A DNA stretch of 7,990 nt, taken from positions 1-7,990 of the forward strand of contig JAGXHZ010000087.1 of NCBI GenBank assembly GCA_024635855.1, read 5' to 3'. The stretch comes from Sulfuricurvum sp. Its GTDB lineage: Bacteria > Campylobacterota > Campylobacteria > Campylobacterales > Sulfurimonadaceae. The notes under the pieces were generated by a model that did no database searches, was not told where the DNA came from, and was given only the letters and a program-made list of their open reading frames with translations. Shown piece after piece: positions 1 to 6,521 of this stretch (the stretch's first letter is position 1; every line of letters begins with the position of its first letter). The position numbers and the translations under genes were made by a program.

Positions 1-242
1 GTACCAGCGATAGTTGCAGCAGCAGTGCTACCCATACCGATAGCTCCACCAAGTGCAGCCAAACCAAGACCAACACCAGCAGCGATCATAGAATACGCTT
101 TCAATGTTTGGTTAGCAACGTCAGCAACAACTGGCGCAGCAGCAGGTGCAGCATCAACAGCCGCTTCAACAACAGCTACTGCTTCTTCAGCACCGAATAC
201 TGAAGCAACAAGAGCGATCATTAGAAAAAGAACTTTTTTCAT
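1..242 (-). CDS. atpE: ATP synthase F0 subunit c, 5' part only (cut by window edge)
   Basis: This encodes the proton-carrying c-ring subunit of the inner-membrane F0 motor. The first 80 residues are visible; the rest, including helix 2 with the ion-binding carboxylate, lies beyond base 1. Residues 1-17 look like a signal peptide: MKK, then a hydrophobic stretch (VLFLMIALVASVF) before G-A-E. Residues 19-45 form an Ala/Val-rich acidic linker. Residues 50-80 match the first transmembrane helix of c subunits, with the small-residue pattern GVGLGLAALGGAIGMG. The start is ATG at 242, preceded by GGAG about 8 bases upstream (CGGAGATAACC). It lies 93 bases after pnp with its own candidate promoter, so it may be transcribed separately. 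It is apart from any other atp genes in this window. The family call is strong; the N-terminal extension is the unusual part. Confidence 0.9.
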   Translation of the reverse strand, partial: MKKVLFLMIALVASVFGAEEAVAVVEAAVDAAPAAAPVVADVANQTLKAYSMIAAGVGLGLAALGGAIGMGSTAAATIAG

Positions 243-264
243 AGGTTATCTCCGTAATTAATAT

Positions 265-302
265 CAAAGTCTGTTCGGATAGTGTCCCTACTTATCACTT
301 TG
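265..302 (-). other. Possible hairpin in the atpE leader
   Basis: Six-base inverted arms CAAAGT (265-270) and ACTTTG (297-302) enclose 26 bases, which hold a further GATA/TATC pairing. If transcription starts near 304, as the candidate -10 box suggests, this hairpin would sit at the 5' end of the atpE mRNA, just upstream of the ribosome binding site. The arms are seen directly; folding and any role are inferred. Arms this short can occur by chance. Confidence 0.25.
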
Positions 303-310
303 TGGGTGGA

Positions 311-316
311 AGTATA
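311..316 (-). promoter_or_regulatory. Candidate -10 box for atpE
   Basis: TATACT on the minus strand, one base from the sigma-70 consensus TATAAT, lies in the gap between pnp and atpE. It would give a leader of about 60 bases. I see no good -35 box at the right distance, but -35 elements are often weak in Campylobacterota. An upstream T-run (near 331-335) fits that style. This is a pattern match only. Confidence 0.3.
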
Positions 317-324
317 GTGAGGAT

Positions 325-346
325 GAGCTAAAAAATTACTTAGCTC
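325..346 (-). repeat. Perfect 7-base inverted repeat across the pnp stop codon
   Basis: Arms GAGCTAA (325-331) and TTAGCTC (340-346) are perfect complements around an 8-base spacer. In the pnp transcript they form a hairpin whose loop and 3' arm contain the U-run. The pnp stop codon lies in the loop. No U-tract follows the stem, so it is not a classic intrinsic terminator. It could protect the 3' end or weaken read-through into atpE. Confidence 0.4.
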
Positions 347-2513
347 GCCCTAATCCAATCTTATTTCCTTTAAATTCGACGATTTCTACCATAAGCTCAT
401 CCCCTTCTTTAAACACATCACTGACGCGTTCAACACGCTCATCCGAAATTTTAGAGATGTGCATAAGACCGTCGATACCGCCTGGAAGCTCAATAAATGC
501 TCCAAAATCAACGATTTTTTTCACTTTTCCGTTAACGACATCGCCTACTTTGTATTCGACTTTAGGGGTTGATTCTATACCGCTTACGATACCCTCGATG
601 TGATCACGAGCCCCTTTGATCCCATCACGATTTTTACCTGTGAGCTTAACAGACCCTTTTTTCTTATCAATATCGATGGCTACATCAAATTTTTCGATAA
701 TCTCACGAATGGTTTTACCCGCTTGTCCGATGATGTCACCGATAAAGCTTGGGTCAATATGGAACAGTTCAGTACTTGGCAAGGTCCCTTCGTTAAGTTC
801 AATATTTTTTTCTGCATCAATCATTATGTCGATGATGTGCGCTCTGGCTTCTTTGGCTTGATAAAGCGCTTCACGTAGAATATCCAATGCTATTCCACCC
901 AGCTTAATGTCCATTTGCATTGCAGTAATACCAAATTTTGAACCTGTGACTTTAAAATCCAAATCACCGTCATGGTCTTCTAATCCCATAATATCGCTCA
1001 AAATGGCGTGACGAGTTCCCTCTTGGACCATTCCCATAGCAACTCCTGCAATGGGTTCGCACACTTCAATATCACCTGCACGAAGTGCCATATAACCACC
1101 GCAAACTGTTGCCATTGAAGATGAACCGTTGGACTCTAAAATCTCTGAAACCAGACGGATTGTTTGACCATTACGTACAGTAGATCCTTCAAGAGCGCGT
1201 TTGGCTAGATTTCCATGACCCAGTTCACGACGGCGAGGTGCCCCGATCGGGGATGGTTCTCCGACGCTGAATCCCGGGAAATTGTAGTGAACCATAAAGG
1301 CATCATTTTGGGTACCGCTGTCGGTGAGTCCCTCGTACATTTGAGCATCTTTGGCACCGCCTAGTGTCAAAATCACCAATGCTTGCGTTTGTCCACGAGT
1401 AAACAATGCCGAAGCGTGAGCACTTGGTAAAATATTGGTTTCGATTGCGATGGGGCGAACTTCATTAAGTGCACGTCCGTCAGCACGAACTTTTTCATCC
1501 AAGATCTGAGCACGTACCATCGAGCGTTTGACTTGCTCTATCGCCTTTTTCAACTCATGTTCATTCCACTCCGGCTTTTCAGCCATGATAACTTTTCGAA
1601 TCGTGCGAAGGGCTTTGGAGCGCTCTGTTTTCGCCATCTGCGCAATACCGCGCTTCAAATCATCCGTATGATTTGAACGTACGTATTCAGACATTGCTGC
1701 ATCGATTTCACTCACAACGTATTTTAATTCAAAGGCAAATTTAGCAAGTGGCTTAAAGGCGTTCTCATAGGCTGTATTAGCCGTTTTGAGTTCGGCTTGC
1801 GCCAATGCCAGTACTTCAATCAGCTCATCTTCTGCCATTGCGTTACTTTGACGCTTTAATAACGTTTGATTCGTAAGAACAGGATCGATAAAAGGCTCTA
1901 TACTGCTCATATCAAGAACCGCAATCTCATCGCTGCCGTTGGCTTGCATCTCAATCATCAGCATATCATCACGGCTGCCTGCAAGGTATAAATCCAAGGT
2001 GCTTTGCTTTAACTGCGATAGTGTCGGATTGATAACAATTTCCCCATCAATTTTACCAATACGCACGGCACTTACTGAGGTAAAAATATCAATATCAGAG
2101 AGACACAAGGCTGCGGATGCGGCGTTAAGAGCCAATACTTGCAAATCGGATTCGTTGTCACTGCTCAAAACCAAAATAGAGATTTGAATCGGGTTGGCAA
2201 ATCCTTTTGGAAATAAAGGGCGTAACGATCGGTCTACAATACGAGATGTAAGCGCTTCAAAATCACTCGGTTTGGTTTCACGTTTAATAAATCCACCCGG
2301 AAACTTACCCGCTGCATAGCTTTTTTCCAAATATTGAACCGTCAATGGGAGAAAATCCTCATCCACAAAATCGGTCTCATCGACAACCACCGTTGCCAAA
2401 ATAACGGTATTTCCTGATTTGAGCCATACTGCTCCATTGGCTTGCGCCGCTACTTGGTTAAGAGCGTAAGACTCTTCTTTATTGGTTAATGCCAATGTAA
2501 TATCGTATTTCAT
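336..2513 (-). CDS. pnp: Polyribonucleotide nucleotidyltransferase (PNPase)
   Basis: PNPase degrades RNA 3' to 5' using phosphate and releases nucleoside diphosphates; it acts in the cytoplasm as a trimer. The protein has 725 residues, normal for the family (about 700-730), and all domains are present. The first RNase PH-like core is at about 10-145, the helical middle domain at about 240-320 and the catalytic second core at about 325-550. A KH domain at about 580-640 carries the GQAG loop (596-599), and an S1 RNA-binding domain at about 652-722 carries FGAFIELPG. The phosphate-site serines (SNGSSS, 461-466), the arginines in GAPRRRELGHG (425-435) and Asp513, Asp519 and Lys521 of EDHDGDLDFK match the E. 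coli active site. The start is set by AAGGAA (2518-2523), 4 bases before the ATG. It follows the MCE gene by 25 bases, suggesting co-transcription. Confidence 0.98.
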   Translation of the reverse strand: MKYDITLALTNKEESYALNQVAAQANGAVWLKSGNTVILATVVVDETDFVDEDFLPLTVQYLEKSYAAGKFPGGFIKRETKPSDFEALTSRIVDRSLRPLFPKGFANPIQISILVLSSDNESDLQVLALNAASAALCLSDIDIFTSVSAVRIGKIDGEIVINPTLSQLKQSTLDLYLAGSRDDMLMIEMQANGSDEIAVLDMSSIEPFIDPVLTNQTLLKRQSNAMAEDELIEVLALAQAELKTANTAYENAFKPLAKFAFELKYVVSEIDAAMSEYVRSNHTDDLKRGIAQMAKTERSKALRTIRKVIMAEKPEWNEHELKKAIEQVKRSMVRAQILDEKVRADGRALNEVRPIAIETNILPSAHASALFTRGQTQALVILTLGGAKDAQMYEGLTDSGTQNDAFMVHYNFPGFSVGEPSPIGAPRRRELGHGNLAKRALEGSTVRNGQTIRLVSEILESNGSSSMATVCGGYMALRAGDIEVCEPIAGVAMGMVQEGTRHAILSDIMGLEDHDGDLDFKVTGSKFGITAMQMDIKLGGIALDILREALYQAKEARAHIIDIMIDAEKNIELNEGTLPSTELFHIDPSFIGDIIGQAGKTIREIIEKFDVAIDIDKKKGSVKLTGKNRDGIKGARDHIEGIVSGIESTPKVEYKVGDVVNGKVKKIVDFGAFIELPGGIDGLMHISKISDERVERVSDVFKEGDELMVEIVEFKGNKIGLGRAK

Positions 2514-2538
2514 GTATTTCCTTAAAAATTAAAATGTT

Positions 2539-3939
2539 TTATTTTGCTAACGATGACACGCCAGATAGATACTTAATATTATTATCGATAAAACGAAGTC
2601 CTAGCCCCATAAAGATATTTTGCGATTGAGGATTCAGGAAATTATCCCATCCCCCATACAATTCCAAATGTTTGAGCATTTGATAACGCATTTGTGCCTT
2701 AAGATGGGGACGAGTGCCTCGTATATCATTGATGGCATTCCAATCAAAAACCTCTCCTGAAAATTTCACTTTATCATGATTCATAAAATAATCGATTCCG
2801 ATTCCGCCCGTTGACTCAATGGCACCGAAACGCAGCAATGTGTTGTCAAAACGTTTTCCATATTGTAAAGAATAATAGGTGTTTCCTTTAACATTAGTAC
2901 CCGGAGGCTTGATTGCATCAATAGAATAATCATCTGCGCTGACCAAATCAAACATATAATACGTTTCCGGATTCGGAAGATAAGTAGCCCCCAGATAAAT
3001 TTTTGCATATCCGTCTCGAATCATATAATCGCTGTGCATCGCTACTTGCAATTCACTGGTTGTAAACGTACTTAGAAGCGTATCCACTTTCGAGAATGCT
3101 TCCTCACCGCTTTTAAAGAACGATTCTGCTGATGTCACGGTCGATTTCAAAGAGGAACGATTTTCGGTCAAAATAGCACTAATATTGTCTTCAATAGCAA
3201 CAAATTTATTGACAGCTTCCGGAACGGAATCTTCAACAGAACCACTGATATTATTCATTCGCATCGTCAATGAACTAATCCGCTCCATGATTTCAGGCAA
3301 ATCTTTATTAACCGTATCCGCTGTTTGAGAAAATCCTGCACTCATGGCTTTAAAATTTGCAATGGCTGCATGCAGCTCTTCGCGATTATCAACAACAACT
3401 CCGTTTAGGTTAACCCCAACATCTCTAAATGCGATAATAGCATCTTGGATCGCTCTGCGGTGTTCTTCATCGAGGGTTGAACGGAAATCATGCATCAACA
3501 ATTCAAGCTCTTTTGCTGCAGCATTGACCGAATCACTGGTTTGATCGAATGAGGCATACCGTTTTGATTGTACCAAAACACCGCCTGCGGCAAGATTTGA
3601 AGAGGAATCACCGGCTACGATATTCAAAACTTTGGATCCAAGAAGTGATTCTTGCGCGACAATAACCGATGAATCATCCGGTATTAAAACACCTTCATTA
3701 ATCAATAATGTTAACCTTACCTGTTTTTTATCGATAGCAATAGTATCTACCGCACCAATGACAACCCCGTTCATCGCAACGCGCGACTGTTGTTCTACCC
3801 CTGAGGCATCATCCACATATGCTTCAATCGGGTATCCTTTTTGACCCCATTTCCCAAGCGAGGTTACTTGTGTTGACAACAACAAAAGTGCCCCAAGAGC
3901 CACTGCCACAAACAATCCGATTTTTGCTTCTAGTTTCAT
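2539..3939 (-). CDS. MlaD-like MCE-domain lipid transport protein with a beta-rich C-terminal domain
   Basis: MCE proteins form hexameric rings that pass phospholipids or other lipids between inner and outer membranes. The N-terminus is a signal anchor (residues 7-23, hydrophobic, after KLEAK). The MCE domain follows at about 36-125, including VAMNGVVIGAV (54-64) and ESLLGSKVLNI (97-107). Residues about 130-295 look helical and needle-like, with heptad-like hydrophobic spacing and few prolines. Residues about 295-450 change to alternating polar/hydrophobic, aromatic-rich strands such as YAKIYLGATYL, NTYYSLQYGKR and NIFMGLGLRF. I count about ten, which looks like an outer-membrane barrel. E. 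coli MlaD has about 183 residues; this one has 466. It lies 10 bases after lptD, with a GAGGG ribosome site (3944-3948). No MlaE/MlaF genes are in the window. The MCE call is strong; the barrel is inferred from residue pattern. mlaD would be a fair label. Confidence 0.9.
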   Translation of the reverse strand: MKLEAKIGLFVAVALGALLLLSTQVTSLGKWGQKGYPIEAYVDDASGVEQQSRVAMNGVVIGAVDTIAIDKKQVRLTLLINEGVLIPDDSSVIVAQESLLGSKVLNIVAGDSSSNLAAGGVLVQSKRYASFDQTSDSVNAAAKELELLMHDFRSTLDEEHRRAIQDAIIAFRDVGVNLNGVVVDNREELHAAIANFKAMSAGFSQTADTVNKDLPEIMERISSLTMRMNNISGSVEDSVPEAVNKFVAIEDNISAILTENRSSLKSTVTSAESFFKSGEEAFSKVDTLLSTFTTSELQVAMHSDYMIRDGYAKIYLGATYLPNPETYYMFDLVSADDYSIDAIKPPGTNVKGNTYYSLQYGKRFDNTLLRFGAIESTGGIGIDYFMNHDKVKFSGEVFDWNAINDIRGTRPHLKAQMRYQMLKHLELYGGWDNFLNPQSQNIFMGLGLRFIDNNIKYLSGVSSLAK

Positions 3940-3949
3940 CTTGCCCTCA

Positions 3950-6079
3950 TTAATTTTTGGTAAGTTTATAGTTAAATTCAGAACCGCCCAATGGCTTTAA
4001 AATAACGGTAATGAAAACATAAGAGTCATCCACTGAATCACTCCCCGTTGTATTCGTCAAAATCGGGCGACGATTCTGAACAAATCTAAGCCCAAAATCA
4101 AAACATCGCTGCGTATAGAGAAAGCCTGCTTCACTTCGCTTTAATAAAGCTTCTTGATAATCGTATGCGACAAGACCAAAAATTTTAGTATATCGATTGT
4201 ATTGATAGGCTAAATCTGCCGTCCAATACGATGCGTATTGTGGGATTTTTCCAAGCTGATCGGTATAATAATTGCTAACACTCCCGCTTATGATGCTGTC
4301 ATTATAGCGAAGAGTATTTTGCTCTTTCGTAATTCGGTTACGATCGTGATTGTATGAGGATTGATTGTAATACGAAATAGCTGAGGTAATTTGCAATTCC
4401 AGCTCGTTTTGCAACTCGCCATAAGAATTTTCCGTATCATCATAGCTAAAAGTTTGGCTCAGTCTATCTACAAGCCATTGTTTTCCATCTTCAAATAAAA
4501 AGTTGTTCAGACCCAATGAAAGTCCATCACTTGGTTCATTTAACGTATAAAATTCACACGGATATACTGTGGTAGAACTGCACTGCCCTTGGCGATTTGC
4601 ATAATATCCATTATAGAGACGTGTCCCTGCTTTGGTGTAACTAATGTTGGGGGTAATAACATGCGTCATCGTTTCGTATGGGCGTACCAACGTTGTCCCC
4701 AATGAAAGGGTATGGTCAAGCTGCACATAGTATCCTGACGGGTATGCACTATCATTTTCACCTGTTTTGGCATTACCGTAAAAACTGATTGCACGTGTCG
4801 CTGCATTAGCCGTATAACTTGCATCCAAATACTCATCAAACAAACTCATTTGCAATGTCACGGGGACATTAATATCCGCTTGAACCGCTCGTTTACCATC
4901 AGGACGATAGAAATTACTCGCCTGAATATCACCGCTTGCAAGCAAATGATTATCAAAAAAATTCTCTAAATATCGGTGATACTGAAGGGCTGGAAGAGTT
5001 TGAAGCGTTTGCTTATTGTCGATATTCGGATCTAAATATTGATAATATTTAAAATAGGCTCCAGTATAATTATCTTCACTGCTGTAGTATCCATTGATAC
5101 GAGAGAAAACTTGATTGTCCGTAACGTTTTGGGTTTCATCGCTTTCTTGTAAATTGAGATAATCAACGTCATTCATCCATGAGCCGTTGAGATACAATCC
5201 GGATTCCCCATCCAAATCAACAGCAAACCAATTTTTTAAAAAATCGTTATGGCGATAATCAACGGCAAATCCATAATGCTTATTGTGCGCCAAATCGTAT
5301 TTTTGTGCGTAGTCAGCCTGCTCTTTAAAATATCCAAGCTTGATGGAACCTTTTGATGAGGAGCTATCAACAAATCTCATGTCTGTATAGATTCCAAAAC
5401 CGCGTGATGTACGAATTTGTGGACTAAAATCAGCATCAAACCAGTTGGTAGGTGCCCAGTAAATAGGCTGCTCGTAATACAATCCCTCCGAACTGGAAAT
5501 TCCAAAAGAAGGCATAAGTAATCCGCTTCGGCGTGTTTTGTCGGTAGGGTATCCAAAATAAGGAAAATACATAACGGGAACATCATCGATGTACAGCAAG
5601 GCATTGTAAATATTAACCCACATATTTTCCGTATTGTAATCAGCACTGCTAAAACGGATTGTCCAAAGAGGGTCCGTAGAATCGCATCCCGATACCATCC
5701 CGCCGGCTAAGTCGATTTTATTTTGACATCCTGTTGCCTCATCCGTACTCATCCAGACGCCACTGGTGGTATCAAGTGCGTAATAAGGCTTCAAATAACG
5801 GGTCTCTTCTTCGAGATTTAATCGTGAATACTCACTGATTGCATGATATTGTCCTGCTTTAAATGCGTTAACATGACCAAAAGCCTCAACGACACTGGTG
5901 TTACGATCGTAGGTCATCGTTTCGGCACTTAAAATCTGATCTTGATAAATGAGAGTGGGGTATGTCGCTGAATGGACAATCGAACCGTTTGCATCAACTT
6001 GAGAAGCAATAATCTCAATGCGCTCTCCGCCGAGTAATATGCTTGCGCCAACGATGCTAAGCAGTACGATTTTAGGCAT
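3950..6079 (-). CDS. lptD: LPS-assembly outer-membrane protein LptD (OstA/Imp)
   Basis: LptD forms the outer-membrane barrel that, with LptE, inserts lipopolysaccharide into the outer leaflet. From ATG at 6079 the protein has 709 residues (E. coli 784). Residues 1-18 resemble a signal peptide (PKIVLLSIVGASILLGG), without a textbook cleavage site. An LptA/OstA-like periplasmic domain spans about 20-115. The barrel region begins near 140 with family motifs: GCDSTDPLW (131-139), PVMYFPYFGYPTDKTRRSG (168-186), YYEQPIYWAP and PQIRTSRG. Cysteines are at 118, 132, 500, 508 and 659; 132 and 659 align by context with E. coli C173 and C725. This start overlaps the end of the RDD gene by 8 bases (AATGCCTAA) and has no clear Shine-Dalgarno site, so translational coupling is likely. 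The frame stays open upstream to 6172, but that extension overlaps the RDD gene and would bury the signal peptide. Confidence 0.96.
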   Translation of the reverse strand: MPKIVLLSIVGASILLGGERIEIIASQVDANGSIVHSATYPTLIYQDQILSAETMTYDRNTSVVEAFGHVNAFKAGQYHAISEYSRLNLEEETRYLKPYYALDTTSGVWMSTDEATGCQNKIDLAGGMVSGCDSTDPLWTIRFSSADYNTENMWVNIYNALLYIDDVPVMYFPYFGYPTDKTRRSGLLMPSFGISSSEGLYYEQPIYWAPTNWFDADFSPQIRTSRGFGIYTDMRFVDSSSSKGSIKLGYFKEQADYAQKYDLAHNKHYGFAVDYRHNDFLKNWFAVDLDGESGLYLNGSWMNDVDYLNLQESDETQNVTDNQVFSRINGYYSSEDNYTGAYFKYYQYLDPNIDNKQTLQTLPALQYHRYLENFFDNHLLASGDIQASNFYRPDGKRAVQADINVPVTLQMSLFDEYLDASYTANAATRAISFYGNAKTGENDSAYPSGYYVQLDHTLSLGTTLVRPYETMTHVITPNISYTKAGTRLYNGYYANRQGQCSSTTVYPCEFYTLNEPSDGLSLGLNNFLFEDGKQWLVDRLSQTFSYDDTENSYGELQNELELQITSAISYYNQSSYNHDRNRITKEQNTLRYNDSIISGSVSNYYTDQLGKIPQYASYWTADLAYQYNRYTKIFGLVAYDYQEALLKRSEAGFLYTQRCFDFGLRFVQNRRPILTNTTGSDSVDDSYVFITVILKPLGGSEFNYKLTKN

Positions 6080-6521
6080 TAATAACCAAAGTCCGTGCGC
6101 TAAGATCATGCCACGATCTACGATAAGGGTCAAAAAAAGCCCACGCAAATCCCAGATAAAAAAGAATCTCACTCACCACTCGAAATACCGATCGATTAAA
6201 TGCACTCAAAAATCCTGGATTTGACAATGTTTTAATCTCAACAACCCGTATTTTCATTACAATCTTGCCCAGTGTTGCTCCGTACTGCATGGTAAAAAAA
6301 GTTTGGTACATTATTTTAATCGCCATGTATTCTAAAATAAACGTATTGACGATTAAAATCATATCTTCAACGGTTGCAGCCTTGGAAATAGAATCCCATA
6401 AAATAGCAAACAAGATCACCGATAACAGCACTTCATCAATCCCAAATGCCGCTACACGAGAGCGAATGCTTGCCAACTCTAATTTTTCCCGGCTAAGGAG
6501 GTTTTCGATGTCGTTATTCAT
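6072..6521 (-). CDS. RDD-family inner-membrane protein, function unknown
   Basis: This is a small membrane protein of 149 residues, typical in length for single-domain RDD proteins. Three hydrophobic segments are visible at about 24-45, 52-75 and 108-130. The family's marker residues are present: Arg20/Arg22 and Asp29 in the first segment (SRVAAFGIDEVLL), GATLGKIVMKIRVV (81-94) before the third helix, Arg110/Arg114, and the closing SWHDLSARTLVI (136-147). Some RDD proteins have been linked to ion exchange or stress, but nothing here shows a substrate. The ATG shares one base with the purD stop (TAATG), and no Shine-Dalgarno site is visible, so it is probably translated by ribosomes finishing purD. 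It overlaps lptD by 8 bases. The family call is firm and the role is unknown. Its fixed place next to lptD hints at an envelope role, but that is inference. Confidence 0.92.
   Translation of the reverse strand: MNNDIENLLSREKLELASIRSRVAAFGIDEVLLSVILFAILWDSISKAATVEDMILIVNTFILEYMAIKIMYQTFFTMQYGATLGKIVMKIRVVEIKTLSNPGFLSAFNRSVFRVVSEILFYLGFAWAFFDPYRRSWHDLSARTLVINA

Noticed and set aside
25..261. 78-codon Ala/Thr-rich plus-strand open frame
   Set aside because: It is the complement of atpE; its low-complexity composition comes from the Ala-rich c-subunit codons.
600..878. Two plus-strand open frames opposite the KH region of pnp
   Set aside because: Both are antisense to conserved pnp sequence, with no supporting start signal or recognisable domain.
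2514..2538. AAAA/TTTT pairing in the MCE-pnp gap as a terminator
   Set aside because: It is only A-T pairs of 4-5 bases with no GC stem, and the gap also carries the pnp ribosome site.
2781..3008. 75-codon minus-strand frame within the MCE gene
   Set aside because: It is an out-of-frame shadow; the MCE frame is continuous through this stretch with consistent strand patterning.
6080..6172. Longer lptD reading with 31 extra N-terminal residues
   Set aside because: It overlaps the end of the RDD gene by about 100 bases and moves the signal peptide inside the protein. The ATG at 6079 gives a proper signal-like start.
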